From contig JAUJYZ010000284.1 of the NCBI GenBank assembly GCA_033675265.1, positions 1 through 64,000 on the forward strand: a stretch of 64,000 nucleotides of DNA. The letters run 5' to 3'. Origin of the DNA: Actinostola sp. cb2023 (taxonomy: Eukaryota > Cnidaria > Anthozoa > Actiniaria > Actinostolidae). The notes beneath the pieces are model-generated. The model was not told the origin of the DNA, made no database searches, and worked only from the letters and a program-made list of their open reading frames with translations. This document shows positions 12,573 through 24,586 of this stretch, piece after piece (positions within the stretch are counted from its first letter, which is position 1; each line of letters begins with the position of its first letter). The position numbers and the translations under genes are program-made.

Positions 12573-13160
12573 CTAGTCTGACTCCACGTCTGATCTAGCG
12601 CTCTTGGACGAATTGCTTTGCATAATCGCCACCAACACCGGGTCCTCTATGGCGCCAATTTTGAATTCATCCATGGACAAGAACCCATCATTGTTTATAT
12701 TGAACTTTCGGAATATCATCTCGGTTCGTTCCTTGGGCGTCGCCTTGCTTGACCAGTTCTTTCTGGGGTATAACTTGTACAAGCACTTGATGATTTCAAG
12801 CATTTCCCCCTGAGAGATTTTCCCGTCTCCATCGATATCGTAGATTCGGAATGCCCACTCTAGCTTCTCGTCGAGGTTGCCGCGGGACGTCATTGACAAC
12901 GACTGCATAAATTCCTTAAAATCGATCATCCCACTTTTATCAACGTCAAAGCTCCTGAAGACGTGCATCGCAAACTCGCTCGCGTCACCGTCGAAGAACT
13001 GAGCGTACATGTGCTGAAAATCTTTCAAACTGACGGCGCCGTTCGGACAGCTCTTCATAAAGCCGTGGTACCAGTCCTCGATCTCTTTGCGCGTAAAATG
13101 GGTTCCTTGCATGAGATCTTGCAAATCTTCCGGCTGAAGTCTGGACTTTTTATTTCCCAT
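12573..13160 (-). CDS. Neuronal calcium sensor (hippocalcin/neurocalcin-like), left-arm copy
   Basis: Identical 195-residue product to 20534-21121; see that entry for motifs. It is transcribed outward, away from the palindrome apex, as is the right-arm copy, so the two genes are divergent around the apex about 7.4 kb apart. No difference between the two coding sequences was seen. Confidence 0.93.
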   Translation of the reverse strand: MGNKKSRLQPEDLQDLMQGTHFTRKEIEDWYHGFMKSCPNGAVSLKDFQHMYAQFFDGDASEFAMHVFRSFDVDKSGMIDFKEFMQSLSMTSRGNLDEKLEWAFRIYDIDGDGKISQGEMLEIIKCLYKLYPRKNWSSKATPKERTEMIFRKFNINNDGFLSMDEFKIGAIEDPVLVAIMQSNSSKSARSDVESD

Positions 13161-13184
13161 ATTTATTCTGTTGAATTATGATAA

Positions 13185-15600
13185 TAACAACGACAAGTGA
13201 TTTTAATATTTTAACGTAGTGCATAATTCATGTGGAAAATTCAATAAAATAACTGCATGGCATTGAATGAAATTCATTGGCTTCAAACATGTCCACCATA
13301 CACAATGAAGAATTCTTGCTATGTTTTGAAATTAGTTTTTGAAATTTTAATTTCACTGCATGATTATGACTCACAGTTTCAGTTTAAATTACTAGTCGAT
13401 AAATCGAATGTTACTGTAACTCTTTCATGTGCCCGAGCTTCATTCCTTTTCAAAAGTATTTCAATAATATAACAAACACTAGATTTCTCAACTCTTTTTG
13501 TCACCATTCATCACGAAACTACACTAAAGTATGTGTTTGTAGCCAAGTCACAGTTTAGCAAACTTCACTGAAGTCTACGACCAGTGTCTGCTGCACTTGT
13601 GGTAAAGAAGGCTTGTGAAGATGATTTGGAGACATAGCTTTAGATTCTCACCTTGTAAATACTATACGAGGAATAACCACAAACTCAGTAAAAGCTAAAC
13701 TCTTCGGGATATAAAAAAAACTGAACGAAACCAGTGGCTTTTGAAGACGAGAGTAAGTCTGTTACTTCTTCCGTTGTCATTCATTTGTCTGTACTACCAT
13801 GATAAGATAGTGTTCGCTCAACGGTGAACATTATCAATTAAAATATGTCCTCGCTTTGTCTTATATATACATGAAAGTGTAGCAACTTTTCCCTGGATGG
13901 TCTATAGCTAATTGAAGATTAAAAATTAATCTGCCGACAGAATTAGAGTTTTTCTAGTAATTCATTTGCTTGCATTATTGATGGTAAACAGTGGAGTCTA
14001 CCAATAGTGAATTAGTGAACCTGTTTTGTGCTGTCATTACTCGCTTAGTTTAGAGCCAAAACATGATGAATTAATTTTGTCCTTCATTGTTATTTTGAAA
14101 ACCTAACAGCTTTAGAGAGACAAAAATGAAGTTGCTTTGAGGATTCCGATTCACCGGTGTTTCAGAATATCGGAGGGAGTCCAAACACGAAATATAAACA
14201 ATGAGAATTGTTTTCTCTTGTATCAAATTCCTCAAACTTTTTAGACTGGACATGTATGATTATGTATCAGTCACAGATCACATGATGGAACAGTATTTTT
14301 TCCAGTGCCAAAGTTGAAGTGTTTGCCTTGAAATATTGGTTATCTTATTGAAGCCGGTCCATGCAAAACAATACATGTACGCCCTCTAAATGGCAGACAA
14401 AAAAGGGAATTTATAAACATTCCCTAAGTGGCCGGGAATCGCATTTAGTCTTGTTTCAAAGGTGTGTTCAATAAAGGCTCATAGTTTCTCCACAAATTGC
14501 GATCAGTATCTTAGTGTGTGTGACCTGACAGTAGTAAGTTTTTTTAAAAAGTTTAAGAAAGCGCCAATTTATGAAAATACCTGTCAAATTGCTCGGTTCA
14601 AGCTATAAAACCAGATCAATCACACTTACTATATTTCCTGTGCCAACGTGGAAGTATTTCTACAATAGAAATAGCTAGTAATATAGAAATACAATGGGAA
14701 TATTTCTACGACACAATAGAGTGTTTGGAAATGTAATCTTGATCAGTCGTCATGGAACTGATTATATATAGAGACGTTTTTCAAATCCGTTGCTGCTATC
14801 TCAGCCATCAAGCATTGTATATTATACACGAGGGATTCTCGATACATCAACCGCATTTCACAAGATGTATTCCTGATAACATATCCATTGGAAACGTTTT
14901 ACGCGATTTTATCGTATTTTATAATGTAAAAAAAATCGAGCTTTAGTAAAAATCAGTGTTCATTCAATGATTCGCCTGTGATCTCAATATCTGTGACTCT
15001 GCCAAGAAACTATTTCTTTTTGTACAGTATATGGTTTATATATATCTTCTATAAAAATACGAAAACTTAACTATGTAACAATGCAAAATATATCATATAA
15101 ATGAAAACATACCTTATCACTCAAGAATAGTACTCGGAGTTGTTCGGGTCTTTTAATTTCTCCTGTGTCTTTTAGCCCTGATGAGTTCAGTTTGAAAGCT
15201 TTTGTTTCTCAGATATGCGAATGCCCCCAGTTGCATCTTATCAACCCATTCACGAATATTTGTTTAATTGATTTATGATTTACTATCCAATAATAACTGT
15301 CTAAATGCAGGCGAGAAGACGTTCGTCCCTATGTGGTCATAGCTAATGTTTAATGGGCCACTGTAATAAATCCTCCAACATATCACCGTCGATGCGGAGG
15401 ATATATAATTAGAACTTCAACAAAACTAACTCGAACGACAAAGCAGCTGTGGGTTTTTGCTCGTTTGTCCAATTTACTCTTCGTGCGTTTTTCACATCTG
15501 TTTTAGGAGTAAATCAGCGACATTCCCCCCAATATTGTGGCCGTGTTTGTTCTCGAGGTTATTTATAAATCTTCTTGTATTTACAGATGGCTGGGTCTAC
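13185..15600. other. Geneless stretch upstream of the calcium sensor, left arm
   Basis: AT-rich and apparently single copy within the arm. Short open frames occur on both strands (for example 13257-13472 and 14752-14946), but none has a recognisable domain or splice context. TCTACAATAGAAAT-type short inverted repeats lie near 14650-14710. The part next to 13160 should hold the promoter and any 5' UTR intron of the calcium sensor. Confidence 0.5.
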
Positions 15601-15853
15601 CGTAATATAAATTTTTCGCTTGCTTCGCCATGCCATGAAGGCCGCACACTTGTAAATAATACATCACTGTCAATGCTACAACGAGCGAAAACTAACACAA
15701 TTATTACAATAACATCAACTGCTAGATATCCGACCGAGGGAGCTCGTAAAACGAGAGTTTTTCGAATCAAAAACTTCGCGTTCGCTGTACTGCACTTCAA
15801 CGCCACCGACAACTCATCGTCATATCTATGCTTCCAGTCAAGGAAAGGGAATT
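15601..15853 (-). CDS. Candidate internal exon of a membrane protein, left-arm copy (open)
   Basis: Read on the minus strand, TTTTCAG precedes this segment and GTAGAC follows it, giving an acceptor and donor. One frame stays open throughout the 253 bp and encodes about 84 residues, including a hydrophobic segment (GYLAVDVIVIIVLVFA) typical of one membrane helix, preceded by basic residues. I do not recognise the family. The right-arm copy has one T fewer in a T-run and loses the frame. An overlapping plus-strand frame (15457-15864) is an alternative. Flanking exons were not found. Confidence 0.3.
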
Positions 15854-16489
15854 CTGAAAATTAGCCATTTAATTTCATGAACGATGAGTGATGTTGTAAT
15901 AGTCATGATGTTATTCATTATTTAAGAAACAATGCAATAAGTACTGATTTAATAATCTTTGAGTTCCATGCGCCAAAAAATATCCAGCCAAAAAAAACTG
16001 TCATTTTGGGGTTTACGTTTGCAAGTTCTTGTTTGAAAGTTCACTGGAGCATTCTGCTACTTGACGTGAGTATTTTTCGCTCTGCCAAAACGGCTGATAA
16101 AACTTAACATATATCTACTAAAACTGAACTTTATTTTACAATAATTTGTGGTAAATATGTGCGGTATAGTTACTGTTTTGAACACAGTAAACACCACGTC
16201 ACAACAATACAGTCTGTTAACAATGCAGTGACGTTAATGTCTTCGTATTGACGTGGAACCCAGTAGAATGCCATCGTTTTGATTACTATTAATTAACTCG
16301 TATCTAGTAATTGTTGATATTACTTTCAGTGTTAATCTTTCAAATTAAACAAAGAATCGCTACAACACGCAGGCCGGTGATGCAGCCATCCAAACATCAC
16401 TGTGCCTAGTTTATTAATATTATATATTATATATACAGGTTTCTAGTTGTAGAAATCCTAACTAGACATGGCCTCCCATATATACAGTG
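15854..16489. other. Geneless stretch next to the apex, left arm
   Basis: No gene or repeat recognised. An AT-rich TATATTATATATAC tract at about 16420-16436 lies just outside the minisatellite. Confidence 0.5.
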
Positions 16490-17205
16490 TACTTACCACT
16501 GGATAGGGTGTGGTACAGGTACGTAGCACTGGATAGGGTGTGGTACAGGTACGTAGCACTGGATAGGGTGTGTGGTACAGGTACGTAGCACTGGATAGGG
16601 GTGTAGTACAGGTACGTAGCACTGGATAGGGTGTGGTACAGGTACGTAGCACTGGATAGGGTGTGGTACAGGTACGTAGCACTGGATAGGGTGTGGTACA
16701 GGTACGTAGCACTGGATAGGGTGTGGTACTCCCATATATACCCTATTACAGGGTACGTACCACTGGATAGGGTGTGGTACAGGTACGTACCACTGGATAG
16801 GGTGTGGTACTCCCATATATACCCTATCCAGTGGTACGTACCCTGTACCACACCCTATCCCGTAGGTGTATAGGGTATATATGGGAGTACCACACCCTAT
16901 CCAGTGGTACGTACCTGTACCACACCCTATCCAGTGGTACGTACCTGTATAGGGTATATATGGGAGTACCACACCCTATCCAGTGCTACGTACCTGTACC
17001 ACACCCTATCCCAGTGCTACGTACCTGTACCACACCCTATCCAGTGCTACGTACCTGTACCACACCCTATCCAGTGCTACGTACCTGTACTACACCCTAT
17101 CCAGTGCTACGTACCTGTACCACACCCTATCCAGTGCTACGTACCTGTACCACACCCTATCCAGTGCTACGTACCTGTACCACACCCTATCCAGTGGTAA
17201 GTACA
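16490..17205. repeat. Inverted arrays of a 30-bp minisatellite at the apex
   Basis: About eight units lie left of the apex (16490-16735) and about ten right of it (16895-17205), in opposite orientation. Each unit contains GTACCTGTACCACACCCTAT followed by CCAGTGCTAC, with CCAGTGGTAC variants nearest the apex. Between the arrays are three or four copies of an ATATATGGGAGTAC joint. The array has open frames in several phases only because its 30-bp period is a multiple of three; I do not read these as genes. Confidence 0.93.
16828..16869. other. Palindrome spacer at the apex
   Basis: These 42 bp are the only unpaired DNA between the two arms. They consist of a partial unit of the apex minisatellite plus a short unmatched piece. 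The arms meet on each side at the same motif (GTACTCCCATATATACCCTAT-like, read in opposite directions), so the apex could fold into a very large hairpin with a short loop. Confidence 0.9.
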
Positions 17206-17836
17206 CTGTATATATGGGAGGCCATGTCTAGTTAGGATTTCTACAACTAGAAACCTGTATATATAATATATAATATTAATAAACTAGGCACAGTGATGTT
17301 TGGATGGCTGCATCACCGGCCTGCGTGTTGTAGCGATTCTTTGTTTAATTTGAAAGATTAACACTGAAAGTAATATCAACAATTACTAGATACGAGTTAA
17401 TTAATAGTAATCAAAACGATGGCATTCTACTGGGTTCCACGTCAATACGAAGACATTAACGTCACTGCATTGTTAACAGACTGTATTGTTGTGACGTGGT
17501 GTTTACTGTGTTCAAAACAGTAACTATACCGCACATATTTACCACAAATTATTGTAAAATAAAGTTCAGTTTTAGTAGATATATGTTAAGTTTTATCAGC
17601 CGTTTTGGCAGAGCGAAAAATACTCACGTCAAGTAGCAGAATGCTCCAGTGAACTTTCAAACAAGAACTTGCAAACGTAAACCCCAAAATGACAGTTTTT
17701 GGCTGGATATTTTTTGGCGCATGGAACTCAAAGATTATTAAATCAGTACTTATTGCATTGTTTCTTAAATAATGAATAACATCATGACTATTACAACATC
17801 ACTCATCGTTCATGAAATTAAATGGCTAATTTTCAG
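17206..17836. other. Geneless stretch next to the apex, right arm
   Basis: Mirror of 15854-16489; nothing further seen. Confidence 0.5.
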
Positions 17837-18088
17837 AATTCCCTTTCCTTGACTGGAAGCATAGATATGACGATGAGTTGTCGGTGGCGTTGAAGTGCAG
17901 TACAGCGAACGCGAAGTTTTGATTCGAAAAACTCTCGTTTTACGAGCTCCCTCGGTCGGATATCTAGCAGTTGATGTTATTGTAATAATTGTGTTAGTTT
18001 TCGCTCGTTGTAGCATTGACAGTGATGTATTATTTACAAGTGTGCGGCCTTCATGGCATGGCGAAGCAAGCGAAAAATTTATATTACG
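17837..18088 (+). pseudogene. Candidate membrane-protein exon, right-arm copy (frameshifted)
   Basis: Mirror of 15601-15853. The acceptor TTTTCAG and donor GTAGAC are intact, but the T-run near 17918 has four Ts instead of five, which brings a stop into the frame that is open in the left arm. If the palindrome is an artefact, the left arm carries the better reading. Confidence 0.28.
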
Positions 18089-20510
18089 GTAGACCCAGCC
18101 ATCTGTAAATACAAGAAGATTTATAAATAACCTCGAGAACAAACACGGCCACAATATTGGGGGGAATGTCGCTGATTTACTCCTAAAACAGATGTGAAAA
18201 ACGCACGAAGAGTAAATTGGACAAACGAGCAAAAACCCACAGCTGCTTTGTCGTTCGAGTTAGTTTTGTTGAAGTTCTAATTATATATCCTCCGCATCGA
18301 CGGTGATATGTTGGAGGATTTATTACAGTGGCCCATTAAACATTAGCTATGACCACATAGGGACGAACGTCTTCTCGCCTGCATTTAGACAGTTATTATT
18401 GGATAGTAAATCATAAATCAATTAAACAAATATTCGTGAATGGGTTGATAAGATGCAACTGGGGGCATTCGCATATCTGAGAAACAAAAGCTTTCAAACT
18501 GAACTCATCAGGGCTAAAAGACACAGGAGAAATTAAAAGACCCGAACAACTCCGAGTACTATTCTTGAGTGATAAGGTATGTTTTCATTTATATGATATA
18601 TTTTGCATTGTTACATAGTTAAGTTTTCGTATTTTTATAGAAAGATATATATAAACCATATACTGTACAAAAAGAAATAGTTTCTTGGCAGAGTCACAGA
18701 TATTGAGATCACAGGCGAATCATTGAATGAACACTGATTTTTACTAAAGCTCGATTTTTTTTACATTATAAAATACGATAAAATCGCGTAAAACGTTTCC
18801 AATGGATATGTTATCAGGAATACATCTTGTGAAATGCGGTTGATGTATCGAGAATCCCTCGTGTATAATATACAATGCTTGATGGCTGAGATAGCAGCAA
18901 CGGATTTGAAAAACGTCTCTATATATAATCAGTTCCATGACGACTGATCAAGATTACATTTCCAAACACTCTATTGTGTCGTAGAAATATTCCCATTGTA
19001 TTTCTATATTACTAGCTATTTCTATTGTAGAAATACTTCCACGTTGGCACAGGAAATATAGTAAGTGTGATTGATCTGGTTTTATAGCTTGAACCGAGCA
19101 ATTTGACAGGTATTTTCATAAATTGGCGCTTTCTTAAACTTTTTAAAAAAAAACTTACTACTGTCAGGTCACACACACTAAGATACTGATCGCAATTTGT
19201 GGAGAAACTATGAGCCTTTATTGAACACACCTTTGAAACAAGACTAAATGCGATTCCCGGCCACTTAGGGAATGTTTATAAATTCCCTTTTTTGTCTGCC
19301 ATTTAGAGGGCGTACATGTATTGTTTTGCATGGACCGGCTTCAATAAGATAACCAATATTTCAAGGCAAACACTTCAACTTTGGCACTGGAAAAAATACT
19401 GTTCCATCATGTGATCTGTGACTGATACATAATCATACATGTCCAGTCTAAAAAGTTTGAGGAATTTGATACAAGAGAAACAATTCTCATTGTTTATATT
19501 TCGTGTTTGGACTCCCTCCGATATTCTGAAACACCGGTGAATCGGAATCCTCAAAGCAAACTTCATTTTTGTCTCTCTAAAGCTGTTAGGTTTTCAAAAT
19601 AACAATGAAGGACAAAATTAATTCATCATGTTTTGGCTCTAAACTAAGCGAGTAATGACAGCACAAAACAGGTTCACTAATTCACTATTGGTAGACTCCA
19701 CTGTTTACCATCAATAATGCAAGCAAATGAATTACTAGAAAAACTCTAATTCTGTCGGCAGATTAATTTTTAATCTTCAATTAGCTATAGACCATCCAGG
19801 GAAAAGTTGCTACACTTTCATGTATATATAAGACAAAGCGAGGACATATTTTAATTGATAATGTTCACCGTTGAGCGAACACTATCTTATCATGGTAGTA
19901 CAGACAAATGAATGACAACGGAAGAAGTAACAGACTTACTCTCGTCTTCAAAAGCCACTGGTTTCGTTCAGTTTTTTTTTTATATCCCGAAGAGTTTAGC
20001 TTTTACTGAGTTTGTGGTTATTCCTCGTATAGTATTTACAAGGTGAGAATCTAAAGCTATGTCTCCAAATCATCTTCACAAGCCTTCTTTACCACAAGTG
20101 CAGCAGACACTGGTCGTAGACTTCAGTGAAGTTTGCTAAACTGTGACTTGGCTACAAACACATACTTTAGTGTAGTTTCGTGATGAATGGTGACAAAAAG
20201 AGTTGAGAAATCTAGTGTTTGTTATATTATTGAAATACTTTTGAAAAGGAATGAAGCTCGGGCACATGAAAGAGTTACAGTAACATTCGATTTATCGACT
20301 AGTAATTTAAACTGAAACTGTGAGTCATAATCATGCAGTGAAATTAAAATTTCAAAAACTAATTTCAAAACATAGCAAGAATTCTTCATTGTGTATGGTG
20401 GACATGTTTGAAGCCAATGAATTTCATTCAATGCCATGCAGTTATTTTATTGAATTTTCCACATGAATTATGCACTACGTTAAAATATTAAAATCACTTG
20501 TCGTTGTTAT
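18089..20510. other. Geneless stretch upstream of the calcium sensor, right arm
   Basis: Mirror of 13185-15600. Homopolymer differences from the left arm are frequent here (for example the T-runs at 19140-19151 and 19973-19981). Confidence 0.5.
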
Positions 20511-20533
20511 TATCATAATTCAACAGAATAAAT
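20511..20533 (+). promoter_or_regulatory. Possible 3' splice site in the calcium sensor 5' leader
   Basis: A T-rich tract (TTGTTATTATCATAATTC) followed by AACAG sits 7 bp before the start codon. This is a plausible acceptor for a 5' UTR intron, and many animal genes of this kind have one. No donor was assigned. Confidence 0.3.
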
Positions 20534-21121
20534 ATGGGAAATAAAAAGTCCAGACTTCAGCCGGAAGATTTGCAAGATCTCATGCAAGGAACCCATTTTA
20601 CGCGCAAAGAGATCGAGGACTGGTACCACGGCTTTATGAAGAGCTGTCCGAACGGCGCCGTCAGTTTGAAAGATTTTCAGCACATGTACGCTCAGTTCTT
20701 CGACGGTGACGCGAGCGAGTTTGCGATGCACGTCTTCAGGAGCTTTGACGTTGATAAAAGTGGGATGATCGATTTTAAGGAATTTATGCAGTCGTTGTCA
20801 ATGACGTCCCGCGGCAACCTCGACGAGAAGCTAGAGTGGGCATTCCGAATCTACGATATCGATGGAGACGGGAAAATCTCTCAGGGGGAAATGCTTGAAA
20901 TCATCAAGTGCTTGTACAAGTTATACCCCAGAAAGAACTGGTCAAGCAAGGCGACGCCCAAGGAACGAACCGAGATGATATTCCGAAAGTTCAATATAAA
21001 CAATGATGGGTTCTTGTCCATGGATGAATTCAAAATTGGCGCCATAGAGGACCCGGTGTTGGTGGCGATTATGCAAAGCAATTCGTCCAAGAGCGCTAGA
21101 TCAGACGTGGAGTCAGACTAG
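20534..21121 (+). CDS. Neuronal calcium sensor (hippocalcin/neurocalcin-like)
   Basis: EF-hand calcium sensor of 195 residues, the usual family length (190-195). The N-terminus MGNKKS fits N-myristoylation at Gly2, implying calcium-dependent membrane binding. EF-hand 1 is the inactive type, with the CPxG signature at 38-41. EF2 (D72-E83) and EF3 (D108-E119) have complete loops. EF4 (N154-E165) has Asn at position 1, so calcium binding there may be weaker. The SEFAMHVFR and TSRGNLDEKLEWAF blocks are typical of hippocalcin, neurocalcin and VILIP proteins. The YAQFFDGDAS stretch looks two residues shorter than in vertebrate neurocalcin. The CDS is uninterrupted and has a poly(A) signal 40 bp after the stop. 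Which paralogue it is cannot be told. Confidence 0.95.
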   Translation: MGNKKSRLQPEDLQDLMQGTHFTRKEIEDWYHGFMKSCPNGAVSLKDFQHMYAQFFDGDASEFAMHVFRSFDVDKSGMIDFKEFMQSLSMTSRGNLDEKLEWAFRIYDIDGDGKISQGEMLEIIKCLYKLYPRKNWSSKATPKERTEMIFRKFNINNDGFLSMDEFKIGAIEDPVLVAIMQSNSSKSARSDVESD

Positions 21122-21159
21122 TATGTTCTTGTGGTCAAGTTTTGACATTTTCGTATCAA

Positions 21160-21165
21160 AATAAA
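21160..21165 (+). terminator. Poly(A) signal AATAAA of the calcium sensor gene
   Basis: AATAAA 38-43 bp after the stop codon, in CAAAATAAAAAC. The mirror site serves the left-arm copy. Confidence 0.55.
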
Positions 21166-21359
21166 AACTCCAAAAATTGTTACTCCAAAGTCAGCAGTGC
21201 CGTCTGATACTGAATCAATTTGTGTCTACACTTTTTACCGGCGATCGGGAAAACGACTAGACATCTAGACATATATTATGACGCGTCAACACTATATATT
21301 AACACAGGGATCCCGGTTGTTTTTTTTAAAATATAATTTCTTTAATGATAACCAATTTA

Positions 21360-21624
21360 CAGCGATTTGCAAAAATTCTGTAAAATCCTAATATATCGAT
21401 ATATAGTAATTTGCATAATCCTAATTCTTTGATTTTAGCTATTACTAAACCTGAATCTAAACCCAAGTAACCTTTGTAGTATGTATGTGAAAAAAAAACA
21501 ATTGAAAATTTTGAACTTTAGAGGCCTTATTCATCAATTTTATGATGGAAATTACCCACAATGCACCCGATATATTGATATATTGATATATACATTGCTT
21601 TTACAGATTTTTTGCAAATCGCTG
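21360..21624. repeat. MITE E, right-arm copy
   Basis: Mirror of 12072-12334. Confidence 0.75.
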
Positions 21625-22405
21625 TATTCATAAAAACTACAATTTTACAGAATATTAACTCTTTGTTTAGCTGTACATCGCACATGAGGTGAAAATCCTC
21701 TTCCTTGGCATAAGTCGATTCGATGATTACCGATATGCATGATGGGCCATACTATGTCACCTACGAATCAAAATAAAAGTGGTATTTTGAGACGGAGAAA
21801 GTTTTAAATGTGCAATCTTGAACAGAACTAGCTAGGACTGAATTTCTATGGATTTTGGTGGAACGATACCTCGTGCGCATGCGCAGAAATAAACAGGGAC
21901 ATTGTCTCATTTTTGATAAGACTTCATTTATTAGACAAAAACGCCCTTGTGCTGATTATTGACATTTGAAAACTTACAGAATATTTTCACAGTCTTTATA
22001 AATGATTTTATAACTTTTTCCCCATTTCAAAAAATAAGTTCTTCTTGAAAAAGTCTAAATAAGTTATGGCAAATTCCTTAGTAGGCGTCATCAAATTTGC
22101 ATATTGAGATTTCAAACCTCTATAACTCATAAACGCAAGGTTCAAATCACAAAATATTGAACCCACCAACTATTCAGCTTATATTGAATAGATTTTTAAA
22201 ACAATCTCACAGGGGTTAGTTGCACTTTAATATTTTAAGCTTAGCGATCAGGCCTTTAAGTAATGTTTAAAGGCCGACAATGCCGTGTACTTTTGCATCT
22301 CAAATTGAAATTCCACGCGAGGAAATTGAATACTTAATGAATCACGTGACTTTATTGTAGTATTGTAATTTTTTCATCTGAACAACCTTTTTGAGAATGA
22401 CTGCA

Positions 22406-22691
22406 TATATAGCTAATTGCATAATCGTTGTCGGGTTGAAAATCATAAATCATAGAAGCTGAGACCGCAAGGGTGGATGGGAAATCAGTTCATGAGCCGC
22501 ATTACATACAGATATATTCAAGTTCTCGTAGTTTTGAAGGTATATGAGCTATTTAACTAAGATCCTACAAGTCTGGATAAAAAGGTCTATGATTTGACTG
22601 TGTTATTTGAGAGTTTTAATTTCCCAGAATTCCTTTTGGTCATAGCTTTCATGATTTTCAACCCGACAACGATTATGCAATTAGCTATATA
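22406..22691. repeat. MITE family A, copy 1, right arm
   Basis: 286 bp. TIR TATATAGCTAATTGCATAAT plus CGTTGTCGGGTTGAAAATCA, near perfect over about 40 bp. The interior includes GGTATATGAGCTATTTAAC, shared with copy 2. Confidence 0.88.
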
Positions 22692-22841
22692 CTATATACT
22701 GTAATGTAATGTATCTATAGCTATTCACATACATATTTATTTTATGCAGGACTCTGTTTAAACTAGCTAAACTGGATATTCAAATGTGGAAATATTGAAT
22801 TAAAATAAAATAAAATAATAAGAAATTGGAGAAAAGTAAAC

Positions 22842-23026
22842 CAGGAGCCCATATGATAAGCTCATGAATAATTCATGAACACAAAACAAAGGACATCACT
22901 ACCGTGAAGGAGGCCTTGGTTTGATATGTGATCTTAATCAACATACAATTAGGGCATGCTTCACCGTAGCGATTTCATTTGTTTTGTGTTAATGAATTAT
23001 TAATGAGTTTATCATATGGGCTCCTG
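22842..23026. repeat. MITE B, right-arm copy
   Basis: Mirror of 10670-10854. Confidence 0.85.
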
Positions 23027-23240
23027 ATAATGTACAGTATCAATCATTATCATATTCATGAATAATTCATGAGGAAATCACAATGAAATCACAACACTTT
23101 GCAGAGCTTGTATTTCTGATACAAAATCGTCCTCATGTACGTCAACTTTAAGTTGGATTTTCTCGGCCAAACTTACTGGTATCTTGAAAATTATAGTAGA
23201 ACATGATTTTATTCATCTGTGGATATGATATTATAAGTCC

Positions 23241-23343
23241 GATACAATATTCGCGTCCGTGTTGTATGAGATCTACAATCACTCGCCACTGAGTTCGGCT
23301 CGTGATTGTAGATCTCATACAACACGGCCGCTCATATTGTATC
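23241..23343. repeat. Fold-back element, right-arm copy
   Basis: Mirror of 10352-10455; contains AGATCT in both arms. Confidence 0.8.
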
Positions 23344-23439
23344 TATTACATAACAAACTGATGTAAAAATGGTGCACATTGCACACTAGTCAGTTAACCA
23401 GAATCCCAAGAAATTCCATGAAACTTTATCAAGTACTAA

Positions 23440-23915
23440 ATAATGAAAAGTATTGTTGTATTGCTGGTTTGCAATCAATCTCTGGAGATATCAAGTACAA
23501 AGACGCAGCGGCCATGTGGGAGGTACAAACAAGAGAAACTAATCATAAGGAATCGACAAGCTCGAGAATCCAGCGGTGCTCTGGCGGGGCGAAGTTTCAT
23601 TCGAGCCCGCGCCGAAGAGCACCGCTGGACTCTCGAGCCCTGATCGAATGCTTTGTTATCGGGATCCAACATGGCGGCCATGACGTACATCGCGTTGCAT
23701 TGATAGGTTGCAATCAATCTCTGGAGATTTCAAGTACATTGTGGGAGGTACAAACAAGAGAAGTTAATGATGAGGAATTCTTTGTTATCGGGATCCAACA
23801 TGGCGGCCATCACGTTGTATTATCAATCAATCTCAAGTACAAAGACACAGCGACCATGTGGGAGGTACAAACAAGAAGAGCTAATGAGGAATGCTTTGTT
23901 ATCTCATTTACGAAA
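23440..23915. repeat. Three tandem copies of the dispersed repeat, right arm
   Basis: Mirror of 9785-10255. Units carry GGGATCCAACATGGCGGCCA and GTGGGAGGTACAAACAAGAG. Confidence 0.8.
23553..23647. repeat. Hairpin element in the dispersed repeat, right-arm copy
   Basis: Mirror of 10047-10142; one G fewer in a G-run (GGCGGGGCG against five Gs in the left arm). Confidence 0.75.
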
Positions 23916-24188
23916 TCTCAGCTTTAATTAGGTTTTGAATTTTCTGCTGGAAGCACTCGGGCTGCAAATACTGGCTCGTTCTGTTTTATATATTTATTTC
24001 CATGCTGAGTACATTGACGCATTATCTTTCATTTCCTCTCATATAATCTGTATAAACCATTGCATGTCAGAAATCGTTTGAAACGTTTTAATGCACTTCT
24101 AAATGGCTCAGGAATAAAATAAAGTTCACAACAAGAATCCACAATTTCAGTCCTGCTCGAACACTGCATAATACTACGTCCATAATAA

Positions 24189-24586
24189 AGCCGCGTCCAT
24201 ACGAGCAAGTTTTCCTTGACAAGGAAAACTTGTTCGTGTAGATGGAGAAGAATGGTCTATTTTTCCTTGTCAAGGAAACTTTGTCAAGGTCGAAATTTGC
24301 TCGTGTAAACGTCAACAAGGAATATTAATGAGTTCAGTTCCCAGTCTTTTCGCACGCTCATTTCTGTCAATCAACAGGAGACTGGAATCATTTTGTTGTT
24401 GCTCCGCTGATTGAAGACATTGCGGGCACAACCGAAACTTTTCAAGGAAAACTTGTTTATCATCTACACGAGCAAGGAAACCTTGTCAATAGAAAATTGT
24501 CAAAGAAAACTTGTTTATCATCTACACAATCAATGAAACTTGTCAAAGATACTTGTCAAGGAAAACTTGCCCGTGTAGAGGCGGCT
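24189..24586. repeat. MITE C, right-arm copy
   Basis: 398 bp, same length as the left copy; flanked by TAA (complement of TTA) at 24186-24188 and 24587-24589. Confidence 0.8.

Larger units (their letters stand above)
1..16827. repeat. Left arm of giant palindrome (truncated by window)
   Basis: This stretch is the reverse complement of 16870-33684 throughout. Position 1 pairs with 33684 and 16827 pairs with 16870; the coordinate sum drifts only from 33685 to 33697, so arm differences are small indels. I checked about a dozen places, including the Polinton end, the calcium sensor gene, MITEs and the apex, and saw homopolymer-length changes and no convincing substitutions. The arm is still matching at base 1, so the palindrome continues beyond the window. 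Confidence 0.97.

Noticed and set aside
15457..15864. 135-codon plus-strand frame
   Set aside because: Overlaps the candidate exon on the other strand; no domain recognised. An acceptor-like TTTACAG lies inside it, so I keep the minus-strand reading as slightly better.
16458..17235. Several overlapping 80-160 codon frames with repeated CTTPYPV or HPIQCYVP peptides
   Set aside because: They are translations of the 30-bp minisatellite in both directions; the period keeps frames open.
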